DNA from: Balamuthia mandrillaris
Lineage: Eukaryota; Discosea; Longamoebia; Balamuthiidae
Assembly: GCA_031835245.1 (NCBI GenBank)
Contig: JAVKOQ010000380.1
Span: forward strand, 1 to 46,463
Direction of reading: 5' to 3'
Length of the DNA stretch: 46,463 nt
Every line of letters starts with the position of its first letter. Positions within the stretch are counted from its first letter, which is position 1. The notes under the pieces are model-generated. The model made no database searches. It was not told where the DNA came from and saw only the letters and a program-made list of their open reading frames with translations. Made by a program: the position numbers and the translations under genes. Of the stretch, positions 21,007 through 31,265 are shown piece after piece.

Positions 21007-21994
21007 GCACATGCAAAATGGAAAAGACGCCAACTGCAGAGATGCATTTCTCTAAGACGTAACCCCAACGTATCTTAGCGGTACGAGGATAGTTCAACTC
21101 GTAGACAAGAGTAGGAAAGCACAGAAACATCAAATAATTGCTAAATGTAACGTTATCGGGGAAGCGGATGGGCTTCTCCCTCTTCAACCGCATCCCGTTG
21201 TTGGGTTCGATCACCTCGTTGCTGTCGTCTTCCTCGTCCGAGTCCTGTGGGTCTGCGTCGCATTCATCGGGGAGACTCTCAAACTCTATGTTAGTGACAA
21301 AATAAGAGTGAGCCTTCATCATGAAGATAACCATCTCCAAAGTCAAGGTTCCGCTGGGCACCATCGGGAAGGAGCTCGTTGTGAGAACGAAGATGCTGCC
21401 CACCAGCATGATGCTCTGGTGGAGGGAGTAAAGCACCCAGCTGAGAAGGTTGCCCAGGGGGCTGCTAAGATAAAGGCGAAGCTTGCAGATGAGGACTATG
21501 CCAAAGTTAAAGGTCAACATCGTCAACCAGATGGGAAGCATCCACAACGGAATCAACTGGGCCAAAGCCTCCAAACCAACCAACGTTCCTGGTTTTCGTA
21601 AGCATGAACCGCGTTGTCCAGTCAGATACAAAAAGTAAAGGCCAAAAGAAAAAAAAAGAGGAGGCAAACCTGTCAAGATGATGTTTCTTGTGTTGGAGCC
21701 CAAAACGAAAAAGATGCCGACCACCACGGCAAGATTAAAGAAGCCCCGAAACTCGGACGTTTGTATGGAGGAAAGGGCGGTAGCGGAGGTATCAAAGTAG
21801 GAGTAGCGCGCTTTGAATTGCAGCGCGCTCCTGCGTTGTTGGGCACGACCCTTCCTGGTCCTTTTGCCCTCCGCAGAGGCTTCCTTGTTGTCGTGAGGTT
21901 GGTCCGCCCCCTTCTTCTCCGAAAGGAGAGGCTCAGAAGGGGCGATGAGCCCTTCCTTCTGCCTATGGCGTAGCTCCTGGGTGGCAGCGCTCAT
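20193..21994 (-). CDS. Sterol O-acyltransferase-type MBOAT enzyme (ARE/ACAT)
   Basis: Five exons: 21670-21994, 21011-21588, 20716-20915, 20482-20654, 20193-20416; 499 aa. It makes steryl (or diacylglycerol-derived) esters in the ER for lipid droplets. Family marks are FFNLAVVV with TRNI, the acyl-CoA-site motif FYYDWWN, the segment ARKWNRPVHEWLLRHVYL, and the active-site histidine in TFFFSSVIHE. It ends with LFFFQMSQVPL and a GNMFFWFG segment as in yeast Are2. The C-terminal half looks closer to Are/SOAT than to DGAT1, but the acceptor lipid is not certain. About eight membrane segments follow a basic cytosolic N-terminus. The first intron (81 nt) is stop-free. Two introns carry GA tracts. 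Convergent with the MIF4G-Nup62 gene. Confidence 0.93.
20950..21004. repeat. (GA)n run in the SOAT intron
   Basis: A long GA run between exons 2 and 3 of the acyltransferase gene, pyrimidine on its coding strand. Confidence 0.9.
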
Positions 21995-22589
21995 GCTAAA
22001 TAATAAATTATTCAAAAACCTGCAGAGTACCTCCTCTACTACTGCTTATTTTTGCAGCTCTTCCTTCCTTCGCGCCGCTTTTCTTGAACGCAAGTATTGT
22101 TCCCTTTTGCTGCTTTTGGGGTTTGCAATGTTTCCTCTCTGCTAGCCCTGAAGAAAGGAAAAGGCGAAAAAGTCAAATTTTGCTCCAGAAATTCGTAATT
22201 TTTTAGAGCGACCATTTTTGGTGGTTTTAATTTGAATATATCCGGTGTGAAATTTCGGAGTGTTTGAATTCCGAAATTTCAATGCCGTACCTCCGGAATA
22301 CCGCTCCCCTATCTCTTTTGAAGGACGCCCTTTCCTTCTCTTCGGCAACTTTCAACTCAATAACAAAATCAAACCAACCGGCCGGTTTATGGGTTCGTGG
22401 TAGTGGTCCCTATGGACTGGTTTGGCTTGCAATCCACCACCTTTTGTGGTTTTTTTTTTAGAAGGTTGAACGGCCTGGCTTCAAAACAGGCAGTGAATGG
22501 GCAACTAATGAAGCAATTCATTATAAACGCTTTTGTTTCTTGCGTTTCTTCTCTCTTTCGGTTTCCTAGTTGCGAAAACAGGGAGCGCA
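21995..22589. other. Divergent intergenic region with a perfect palindrome
   Basis: No supported gene lies between the acyltransferase and the YiiX-like gene. Apparent frames here are short and of low quality. The main feature is the palindrome at 22248-22281. Confidence 0.6.
22248..22281. promoter_or_regulatory. Perfect 12-bp inverted repeat with 10-nt loop
   Basis: TGAAATTTCGGA (22248-22259) and TCCGAAATTTCA (22270-22281) are exact reverse complements. The core GAAATTTCGGA also occurs at 7937-7947. It may be a dimeric factor site or a cruciform; function is inferred only from position. Confidence 0.5.
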
Positions 22590-24509
22590 ATGCAGTCAGT
22601 GCAGTCAGTGGAGGCGGTAAAGGAAGAGGAAGTTGTGCAAGTCACAACTGAAAACGAAGAAGAAGAGCTTACTGCAACTTACATCGATGCGGGTATGCCA
22701 CTTTTTCACCTTCCAACCCTTCATGCTATCATTTAACTCTCTCCCTCTCTCCCTCTCTCTCAGTGGAGGGCATAACCTGGGAAAGCGCAGAGACCGCAAG
22801 AACTCCTCTGGCGAAACGCGTGGCAGATGCCAAAGAAAAACTGAGAGAAAGGAGAGCCCAGCGACAAGTCCGGCAACAACACAAACAGGGAGAGCGGGCA
22901 AAGAAAAAGCAGGCGCGGACAGTACGCTTGGAGCAGCACAAGGAGAAGTTCAAGGTTAAAACGGAACTGTTCAAGAAGAACTTTGTGCCCGTTTTCAAGG
23001 AGTACTTCTTGTTGGAGGACGTTCTGCCCAACTGCAAAACCGGAGACATTGTGTTGCTTCATGGCACCGAATAGTACGTTTGCTAGTTTGCCAGAACTTC
23101 TCCTCGCGCTCTCGCTCTCTTTTCCTCTCTATGAAGTATTTACCCCAATTTTGTCTTTTTATATTCGTGCATATAGCATTAGCCGCGCTATTGAGGTGAG
23201 CACGATGAGCTACTGGGTACTCTCTCCCTCTCTCTCTCTCTCTGCTCTCTCTGCTCTCTCTGCTCTCTTTCCTCTCTCTTGGTGTGACGGAAATAATACT
23301 GACCGTCATTACTATAGTCTCATTGTGCTATATTGATACGTAACCCGTCAGATAACATCAAGAAGCTTTATAATGTGGAACAATATGTTGCGAAAGCAGA
23401 GGCCTATGGACTGTCTGATATCCAAAATGGTTCGGCTGCAACGTTTGCCAAACTTTTTCTGATCCTATCTTCTCTCTCTGTTCCTTCCTTCCTTGTCATT
23501 TCTTTCTGGTCGTTTCTCTCTCTCTCTCTCTCTCTTTCTTTCTCTTTCTCTTCATCCAGATGAAGTGTATCTCTTTGAAAGCGACACGGAAACAATGGAT
23601 CAACGAGAAGGTGGTGGTGTGCAGTTGCTCCCGTTCCGTTTGTAAGTCCTGAATTTATTCAACCTTTTCTTATGGAATCTCCATTCATATTCTGTTTCCC
23701 TTTGTTCTCTTCGTTCTTCGCATGTTGCCTTTAAAAAGGTGGCTGCGAGATACTATGGAGTACTATGGAGTTGATCCTGTAATGGCTGTTCGTATGTTGG
23801 TGGTGCCCGACATTACAGATGATAACTCAACGGTGCGTATTGTTTCTCTAATTTTTGATGCTCTCTTAACGTCCATACTACATAATATGGTATAGGACTA
23901 TCCGGAGCTCGAAAAGTTTATAGAAGAAATAGCATTTCGTGGCTATAAAGTCCCAAAGCGTCAACTGGTAACAAAAGAAGCTATCTCTATTAACCTTGCT
24001 CATATTTTAACCCTTCTTGATAGCTTTCTTAACCATTTGTTTCTTTTTCAAGATTGGAAGTGTTCATAAACGCAACAAAGTGGAGGACCTATCCTCAGTC
24101 TTTTGTTCGGAGCTCGTTGCAGCAACCTTAAAAAGCATGGGGTTAGCTATTTACCTCTCTCTCTCTCTCTCTCTCTCGTGTTTGTATGTAACAACTCAGT
24201 TCTTTTTCTGGTTGGATAGATTGTTGGAGAAAGACCATAGTGTATCAAGCAATTACGTTCCCAAAGACTTTTCTTCTCTTTCTTTCGGTTTGAAGCACAA
24301 AGGAAACTCTTTCAAACTGGTTAACACCCTTACTTTCGTCGTTTCTGTTGCTGTTTCGTCGTTCCCTTTCTCTTTCATTGTCGTTCCCTTTCTCTTTCTC
24401 TCCGCCTGCATTTCTGACTGTTTTCTTCTCCCAGTTGCGCAATGCTTTTCTGGAGCCCGAGATCAGCATTCGCTTTGCTGCAACGCCTTTTCTCAAAGTG
24501 GAGCAATAA
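22590..24509 (+). CDS. Papain-fold amidase/peptidase-like protein (YiiX/C92-like)
   Basis: Ten exons: 22590-22692, 22764-23073, 23177-23216, 23318-23429, 23560-23641, 23739-23832, 23896-23967, 24053-24141, 24220-24319, 24435-24509; 358 aa. A charged coiled-coil N-terminus (KRVADAKEKLRERRAQRQ) precedes the domain. The fold is suggested by GDIVLLHGTE, the presumed catalytic His in SYWSHCAILI (residue 153), an acidic DEVYLFES strand, the presumed nucleophile in VFCSELVAATL (Cys 289) and SNYVPKDF. This His-before-Cys order fits the permuted NlpC/P60 proteins such as YiiX and poxvirus G6. The substrate is unknown, perhaps a lipid or isopeptide amide. The 40-nt exon 3 could end earlier, at 23195, which is also in phase. 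Several introns carry CT tracts. Confidence 0.75.
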
Positions 24510-24687
24510 TAAAATAATGCAGCATTTTAACTGTAAGCACGCAGGAGCAGACAAAACCAAGATAACACGCTATTCCCCTTTGTCTCTGTGGGAAAAATAC
24601 ATGGACTTATGTCACTCTGCGGCGCTTCAGCATTCATGTGTTCTTGAACCAATTTCCACGACGACACGATGTATCAGGACCCTTTTT

Positions 24688-24695
24688 TGTCGACA
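24688..24695. promoter_or_regulatory. TGTCGACA octamer
   Basis: Exact octamer 58 bp upstream of the universal stress protein start codon, in a 244-bp intergenic gap. Confidence 0.45.
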
Positions 24696-24753
24696 TCTTC
24701 TTGCAACCCTCGAGTGCTGCACTTTCAAAGCGAAAGCGAGCGAGAGAGAGGCG

Positions 24754-25101
24754 ATGAAGTACATGGTGTGTCTGGATCTGTCCGCAGAGGCAAAGAAGGC
24801 TTTTGCACTTTGTTTGAAGTGGGTAAGCAAATTGCTCTTTTTTTTCCATTCCTCCCACCATGGAACGCATAGTTGAGACAAATGATTTGTATGAAGGCGA
24901 AGCCAGAGGAAGATGAAGTGTTGTTGGTGAGCATTGCAGAGCTGTATTCCACAAGCAGTGTGTTGTCACTGCTGCGGGTCGATTTTGACAGTCAGATATT
25001 GGAGAAGGCCAACCATCACATACTCAAAGGAACTAAAGGTACCTATTCTCCATCACGTCACCACCGCCATTTGTTCTAGACCATTCACACGTCTAACTAT
25101 C

Positions 25102-25136
<35 letters not shown>

Positions 25137-25472
25137 CACTTCTTCTCCGTGTGGGTTCTATCAACAGAAATGATGCTAGAGTATGAAGAAGAGTGTACAA
25201 AGAGAAACTTAAAATATAGTGTAATAGTTGAGGCTGGAGATCCAAGAGAAAGGATATGCACGTTGGCCAAAGAGCATGGTGTTGACTTTCTCTTTCTTGG
25301 AAAAAAAGGCAAAACAACGCTCGAAAGGTATCGCTTTGCATTTCTCATAAATGCTGGTTTCTCCACTCTTAGGCTGACGCTTGCCACTCTATCGCTATCC
25401 AGAGCCTTTGTGGGAAGTGTCTCTCGCCACTGCTTGGAACACGCCCCTTGCAGCGTTGTTGTGGCTCACTGA
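24754..25472 (+). CDS. Universal stress protein (UspA) domain protein
   Basis: Four exons, 24754-24822, 24897-25038, 25168-25327 and 25403-25472, give 146 aa, a single-domain UspA length. It opens MKYMVCLDLSAEAKKAF (strand 1) and keeps the ATP-binding signature G-2X-G-9X-G-S, visible as GKKGKTTLERAFVGS across the last junction. It then ends HCLEHAPCSVVVAH. ICTLAKEHGVDFLFLGKKG is the typical strand-4 region. The ATP-binding type is therefore predicted. These proteins act in the cytosol in stress responses; the exact job is unknown. The third intron carries a CT run. A second in-frame ATG at 24763 is an alternative start. Confidence 0.92.
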
Positions 25473-25545
25473 CGCGGGTCATTGTAGCTATTGTTCAGCT
25501 TCAGGGGCTAGCCGTGGGTGGTTGATAGCGCCACACAGCCGCAGT

Positions 25546-25553
25546 TGTCGACA
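25546..25553. promoter_or_regulatory. TGTCGACA octamer, distal copy upstream of RPC3
   Basis: Within TTGTCGACACAA, 82 bp before the RPC3 start. The 12-mer is identical to that in the 5989-6000 promoter. Confidence 0.45.
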
Positions 25554-25589
25554 CAAATTGTTTGATTTCCCGTTGGTCGTTTGTAATTT

Positions 25590-25597
25590 TGTCGACA
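25590..25597. promoter_or_regulatory. TGTCGACA octamer, proximal copy upstream of RPC3
   Basis: Second exact octamer, 38 bp before the RPC3 start and 44 bp from the first copy, about four helical turns. Confidence 0.45.
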
Positions 25598-25634
25598 GAT
25601 AGAAAGAAGAAAGTTAAAAAAAAAAGAAGAAAAG

Positions 25635-26344
25635 ATGGAGGCGGTGAAGCTTGCTGGAGACCTGATACGCGAACACTTTGGAGAGAGAGTGCACGTATGT
25701 TTGTCTGCAATATATTGTGATGATCATACAATGCATGAGTTAACCTCAAGTTTTAAATTCAGCGGATCGGCGAGCTTTTGCTTCACAAAGGCCGGCTGAC
25801 ACAAGAAGCACTGGTTCATCACAGTGAGATGCCCACGGAGGAAGTCAAGAGCTGTATCATGCTGCTCATACAACACGACATCGCCTCCTTTACCGAAGAG
25901 TACGTCTCTTCGGAGGCTACTTCTTCCTCCACCAGCAGCTCTTCCTCCAGCCGGCGAGGAAGAGGAGCGACAAAAACCTCCACCGAGCCAGCCATAGACA
26001 CCTACTACCACATCAACCTACAAAACGTGCTTTGGCGGCTGCGCTATCCCAAGTTTTTAGCCGCTGTTAACAAAAAGTTTGGACCAGCGGTACGCGCTAC
26101 CTTCCCAAGCCCTTTCTCTTGGCCGTTGTGCTTTCTCTTTTCTACAAGTACGCACCCGTTATTGCGCATTGTTTATGCTTTATTATTTTATTTGTTATTT
26201 TTTTTTTGTTTGCAGGCGGAAATGATGCTACAGTTACTGATAGAACATGGGCGGCTTACCAAAGAACAGATCTTGAAGCACGCTGCCTCGTTGGCTGGCG
26301 GTTTGTGGCAACTCTTCACTTTTCTCTTTTTTGTTTGCTCTCCA

Positions 26345-26393
<49 letters not shown>

Positions 26394-26719
26394 GGTTTTT
26401 TTGCTCGAAGCAAAAGCTCAAACAAAACACAAGTGGAGGAAGTGGATCCAAAACCGTTGCTGCAGATGGTACGAGAGCGTTTCATCGTGAGGGTGGCAGA
26501 TGCCCCCCGGCCTCTTCCTCCCCCTGAAGTGAGCTTGGCATCAGCCACTTCCAGTGGGAGAGCTAGGAGTGCCAAGGCTCTGGCGGCTGATGACTATGAT
26601 GACATGGATTCCCCTGGTGTCGCTTCCGTAGGTTCTTCGAACTTGAATCCCTCCTTCCGTACGGGTGCTTCGGTGCGTCTCCCTTCCTCTTCTCTCCTGT
26701 CTCGCCATTACTTTCCTAC

Positions 26720-26761
<42 letters not shown>

Positions 26762-28080
26762 GAAACGCAAAGCGCCAACCAAAGCGGTTGCTGGATCTTC
26801 CTTAAAAGTAACATTCTCTTACTTTCTTGTATTCTGTTATCTTATTCCTAATTATTTTTTTTGAAGAAAGCAAATGTTGATGCGAATGTCCCTACATTTG
26901 AGGAAGGGCAGGTTTACTGGAGATTGAATAATGAAAGATTCAACACCTACTTTCGCCACGAAGTGAGTAATACAACAACAAAAACTGCTCTTTCAATCAA
27001 CTGACAAATGTCTTCTTCCCTCTTTATAGGCATGTATAGACCTTGTAAGAGAGAAACTGGACGCAACAGCGGGTACTATCATCAAAACCATGTTTCAAAT
27101 GACAGAGCCATTCCTACAGAGTGCTAAGGACGAAACATCTGGTATTTCTTTCTTCCTTACTTCCTTGCAAACCTTATTTTCGCTTCTTTCTCACATTCTT
27201 TATGTTATGATACAGTGCCAGTTGATGCTGAAAAGCTGCACGAGAAGATGACACAAGGGGAAATGTTAGCTGCAGATGTGAGTTCGTATGAGACTTTAAA
27301 AAAGTACCTCGAAATCATGGTACAGATCTCCCGTATTACTTCAATTTTCTTTTTTTATTTATTCTTTTAAAAAAATGTTTTAGGCTACGGACAAAGCCCA
27401 AATGGTTACGCGGGTGAGCAGTTCACCTCTGGCTTATGTAATAAGTTGGTGTCATCCTACTCTATTTCGTTCTCCTTCACATCCCGCGCACCACTGTCTA
27501 ACATGCATGCTTCAAATCACACAGACATGAACAACCTGAGTCAAATACTGCGCGTTAAGATGATCGAGTCCATCGTTCGAGACAAGTTTGGTTACCTCAG
27601 CCTCCGCATCTTTCGTCTTCTTACCATCAAACGCCAACTCGAACAAAAAGAGGTTCTCTCTCTTCTCTCACTCATCAAATTAAAACTAAGAAAAAAATGT
27701 CATCGCATTAGATAGCAGACTTATCTCTCATTCCACTGAGTGAAACCCGCGAACGTCTCTACAAGATGTTAAGCACAGGTTTCGTGCATCTGCAAGAAGT
27801 GCCCAAAGGGTCAGATCACATGCCCTCTCGCACCTTCTACCTCTGGTCGGTGCGCATACCCGAGATTAAGGTCCAACTTACGGAGGAGCTGTACAAGGCC
27901 GTTCGCAACATGCGCATGCGGTTGGCCGCTGAGTTGGAACGTTCGCAGGATTTGGAGAGAGGAGGTCCCAACGATGAGGTCGGAGAGCTCACGGAGCAGG
28001 ACTTGCAGACCCTTTCGGACCGATTGGAGAACTCTGTAATTCATTTGGATGATACTCTGATGGTCTTGAACGACTTTTGA
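25635..28080 (+). CDS. RPC3: DNA-directed RNA polymerase III subunit RPC3 (RPC82/POLR3C)
   Basis: Eleven exons: 25635-25694, 25763-26089, 26216-26300, 26434-26672, 26763-26807, 26867-26962, 27030-27141, 27216-27319, 27384-27444, 27525-27652, 27712-28080; 541 aa against 534 in human. The protein is built of extended winged helices. Matches include AGDLIREHFGERV and IGELLLHKGRLT at the start, VKSCIMLLIQHDI, YWRLNNERFN, LAYVIN before NNLSQIL, FGYLSLRIFRLL, and the closing YKMLSTGFVHLQEVPKGSDH with SRTFYLW. It belongs to the RPC3-RPC6-RPC7 initiation subcomplex. The exon 9 donor was set at 27445 because the upstream alternative breaks the frame. Ser-rich and Gly/Ala insertions lengthen the N-terminal half. 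Introns 3 and 4 hold large CT runs. Confidence 0.95.
26348..26391 (+). repeat. (CT)n run in an RPC3 intron
   Basis: A CT run of about 40 nt upstream of exon 4. A second, at 26722-26760, runs directly into the acceptor of exon 5 and serves as its polypyrimidine tract. Confidence 0.9.
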
Positions 28081-28228
28081 GAGGGGGTAGGTCTTTGCAT
28101 GTTCTTTTTAACCTTTCAAAAAAAAAAATACAACAAAGTTGCATAAATAAGTCTGGGGATAGCACGTCAATTCAATGCGTCTTCTTTCGTTGCTTTCCTT
28201 TGTTGCGTTGAAGTAGGAGCAACAAGGA

Positions 28229-28367
28229 CTAGCTACCATAACGCTGCACGGAAGAAGAGTACCACCGCAACGCTCCCAACACGTCCCTCCATTCTACTTT
28301 GCCGATCTGGCCTAACTCCCTATTGTATTTTTGTTGGGTAAGTCTCTTTTCTACGTTTTAAAGGAAC

Positions 28368-28420
<53 letters not shown>

Positions 28421-29505
28421 AAAGAGGAAAGACGAACAAAATTTCAATGAGAGCAGAGTGCCAAGGAGGAAAAGCAGGAAGTGCCTCTATTTTGTCAAAC
28501 TTGAGCATCAGCTGAGGATCTTCCAGTCCTCTTATCCCTATTGTTGTTGTACCAGTATCACACGTCAGAGCAATAAGGAGAGAAACAAAGCGTTGCTGAG
28601 AAATAGACTAACGAACCACAAAGAGAAGAGTAGACAGAGTCTCTGGTTAGCCGCTCCTGCAGAGGAATAGGCACTGATGAAGAATTTCTCAACTGCTCTA
28701 CGTTCCGGCAATAGTCCCTCAACCCCTGGACCAAGTCGAAGCGTCCCCCTCTGTGATGAGAAAGTATGTTGACTGTACAAAACCTCTTGCTCTCTTCTCC
28801 CTCCTCTCCTTCTTCCTTCCTTTCCTCCTCCTTTTGTTGCTTCTTCTTGTCGCAGTTGCTCACAACATCAAAGCAAAGACGGTAAGGAGCATCCTTCTCG
28901 GCGCAACGGAGGCCATGGCGAGCCGGAGGCACCGCCCTCAACCGCAAGAAGCTCTGCTCCTGCAGTCCCCTCAGGATGAGGTCCGCCCGCTCGGCCAGCT
29001 CCCCGTTACCATCGAACAGGGAGACGTGAGGCACGCCGCTGGCCAACAGCCAAACCACCACCCGAAGGAGGGCAGACAACGCGCCCTCGGTCCTCTCCTT
29101 GCTGCTGAGGGAGAGAGCCTCCGCTTCGGCAACGACCAGCGCCACGTGGTTGGGTCGCTTCTTTAGGCATAGGGTCTGGCGGTGCAGGTCCTCCTTGGAC
29201 AAACTGTTGCGAGAGGAAGACGAAGAGGCACTGGAAGAAGAGGTTTGTGTTTGGTCTTCGTGCCGCAGCGTACCATCCGGCCGCCACAGGCAAGCCGCTG
29301 GAGTTGCTGATGGTTGGTACCGCCGCCACCACTGCTCTTGCCGTCGGAGCAAGAAGGTGCTCCGCCATAGTTGGACGAGCCACAGCAGGGTGCGCCAAAC
29401 CCCGAAGAGAATGCCCTGCCAAAGAGCATGAACTACCGTCCTCACCGTCCCCACCGGTACCGCCGCCACCGGGTGGTCTTGCACCTTGTCCTTCTTCTTC
29501 CTCAT
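28229..29505 (-). CDS. NUS1: NUS1/NgBR subunit of dehydrodolichyl diphosphate synthase
   Basis: Three exons, 28617-29505, 28438-28537 and 28229-28319, give 359 aa. The start is the first ATG in frame (MRKKKDK). A hydrophobic N-terminal segment (ILFGVWRTLLWLVQLW) would anchor it in the ER. Family marks are KRPNHVALVVAE, VVVWLLASGVPHVSLFDGNG, the VNILSHHRGGRFDLVQGLRD strand-helix, DPQLMLKFDKIEALPAFPPWH, and a C-terminal RYG that matches the RxG motif needed for cis-prenyltransferase activity. It would pair with a DHDDS-type catalytic subunit to make dolichol precursors. Lys/Glu-rich and Ser-rich inserts lengthen the N-terminal half. A 50-nt GA run fills intron 2. It is convergent with RPC3 and divergent from the RGG protein. 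Confidence 0.92.
28373..28422. repeat. (GA)n run in a NUS1 intron
   Basis: About 45 nt of GA between exons 2 and 3, pyrimidine on the coding strand. Confidence 0.9.
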
Positions 29506-29980
29506 TTCTCTCTTTGTTGCGAGGCCGACAGGCAAGCTGGCAAGCTGGCTAGCTGGCTGGCTGGCTGGTGGGTGGGGTGCTAGCCTCCTTTTTGCTGTGT
29601 GTGTGCGGAAGCAAAAAGCCACGTCACCACCATGGACCACCCTACCCTGCACAGCTGCTGCACCATTCGAGCTCCACAGGTCTTTCTTTTTTCTTTCTTC
29701 TTTTGTTTTTTTCTTTTTTCTTTCTTCTTTTTTTTTTTTTTGGGTTTTTTGGTGTGTTTGTTGTTTTCTAAAAAAAAGAATTTAAGAAAGAATAAAGGGT
29801 CTGTCCCGCTGATTGTTTTTTTCACTGAGGTATGTTGCCCCCATCCACTCTGTCGTGTTTGCTTTTATCGCTCCTCACCCTGTCGCTGTGCTGTCAACTG
29901 TCTTTTGACTTTCTCGCGATTAATACTCCTAATCAAAACTATTAACACAACAAAGGTTTTCCTCCGATATCAAACAAGAA
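29506..29980. other. Divergent intergenic region with GGCT repeats and T tracts
   Basis: The region between NUS1 and the RGG gene holds short tandem CTGG/GGCT units near 29532-29572, then alternating TTTC and T runs near 29680-29745. No convincing coding frame is seen. It is probably a shared promoter and two leaders. Confidence 0.6.
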
Positions 29981-31180
29981 ATGAGAGGTGCAGCTCGTGG
30001 TGGTGGCGGCGGTCGTGGTGGCGGTCGTGGTGGCGGTGGCGGTCGTGGTGGTAGTGGTGGAGGCAGAGGAGGCCGTGGCGGAGGACGTGGTCGAGGAGGA
30101 AGGGGGAGAGGCAGGGGAAGGAGCATGAGCAGAGGAAGGGGCGGCAAACGGGACAGCTTCTCCGGCCAAAGGAAGCGCAAAGACCAACAAGAACCCAAAA
30201 CGAAAGTGGAGAAAGTGAAGAGCCCAGACTTTCTTGCCAAGAAGTTAGTCATTGGCCAAAAGAGTTGGGCCTGCTCCTCCGACGAAGGCAACTTTGTGAA
30301 GCTGCAATTCAAGATCTTCCTTACGAGAGTGGATCCACGCGTGGAGGCCCTCATCGTGGAACGGGACAAGAAGAGGAGGTACAAAGTCTCCGTCGGCCTG
30401 CAACACGTAACCAACTTGAGCGTTACATATCAACAGCCTGAGGACGAGGAAGAAGAGGAAGAGGATGGAGAGGACACTGTTCTTGTTCGATTCTCAACCT
30501 CAAGGGCCAATCTCGTGTTGGAACAGGGCAGCGTGGAGAAGACTGGCTCCAGCTCTTCCAACGTGGCATGGAGCGCATGGGATTGCGTCTCAGAGTTGAT
30601 GCCCGACCATGCCAAGACCTGCTTGTTCGAGATACAGATCAAGGGCGGCCCGGAGAAGCAGCAACAGATCATGCTTGTGATGACCTCTCACATGGTTCGT
30701 GCCAATAAGTTAGCGCAAGAGGCAAAACAACGCAAAAAAGACAAAGGAAAGGAAGAAGATGAAGGCGAAGACAAAGTGGATGATAGCGATGAAGAGCAAG
30801 AAGAGGAGGGAGAGGAAGAAGAGGAGGGAGAGGAGGGAGAGGAGGAAGCGGAGGAAGGCGAAGAAAAGGACGCGACAGAGCTTCAAGCAATGGAGAAAGA
30901 AGCAAAGGCAAAAGAGCAACCAAAGAAAGAAAAGACCAGCGACAAGGCAAGCAAATCCAAGCGGAAGAGAAAGCGAGCAGAGAAAGCAGCCGCTGACAAC
31001 ACAGCCGCTGAGCAAAAAGAGGAGAAGGAAGAGAAGCAAGCCGAGACTTCTGAGAAAAAGAAGAAAAAGAAAAAGAAAAACAAGAAGAGCAAGAAGGAAG
31101 ACAGCGCTAGCAACAAGACGCAAGAAGGTGCAGAGACCCCCTCAAAAAAGCCAAAGAAGAAAAAGGTTAAAAAGAACTGA
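29981..31180 (+). CDS. RGG-box protein with acidic/basic low-complexity tail
   Basis: A single uninterrupted exon of 399 aa, the only intronless full-length gene in the window. Residues 2-60 are almost pure Arg-Gly repeats, an RNA-binding and arginine-methylation target. A folded-looking middle (about 75-245) contains KKLVIGQKSWACSSDEGNF, QFKIFLTRVDPRVEALIVER and FEIQIKGGPEKQQQIML, which I do not recognise. The C-terminal 150 residues are Glu-rich, then Lys-rich (KKKKKKKKNKKSKK), resembling nucleolar chaperone tails. The likely home is nucleus or nucleolus (inference). The middle could be a nucleoplasmin-like sandwich given the acidic loop, but no signature confirms this. Confidence 0.85.
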   Translation: MRGAARGGGGGRGGGRGGGGGRGGSGGGRGGRGGGRGRGGRGRGRGRSMSRGRGGKRDSFSGQRKRKDQQEPKTKVEKVKSPDFLAKKLVIGQKSWACSSDEGNFVKLQFKIFLTRVDPRVEALIVERDKKRRYKVSVGLQHVTNLSVTYQQPEDEEEEEEDGEDTVLVRFSTSRANLVLEQGSVEKTGSSSSNVAWSAWDCVSELMPDHAKTCLFEIQIKGGPEKQQQIMLVMTSHMVRANKLAQEAKQRKKDKGKEEDEGEDKVDDSDEEQEEEGEEEEEGEEGEEEAEEGEEKDATELQAMEKEAKAKEQPKKEKTSDKASKSKRKRKRAEKAAADNTAAEQKEEKEEKQAETSEKKKKKKKKNKKSKKEDSASNKTQEGAETPSKKPKKKKVKKN

Positions 31181-31265
31181 GCGAGGGCGCCCCAATAAAC
31201 AACCAATACTTATTTATAATTGGAAAGGAAGGTATCGTCAACCAAACTGTGTTGAGGGTCTGTGC

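Noticed and set aside
26331-26762. Long Ser-Leu or Arg-Glu repeat proteins in several frames
   Set aside because: These are translations of the CT/GA microsatellites in introns and lie out of frame with the spliced genes.
30710-31206. Hydrophobic Leu/Phe-rich open frames on the minus strand
   Set aside because: They are the antisense of the Glu/Lys-rich tail of the RGG protein and lack any independent signal.
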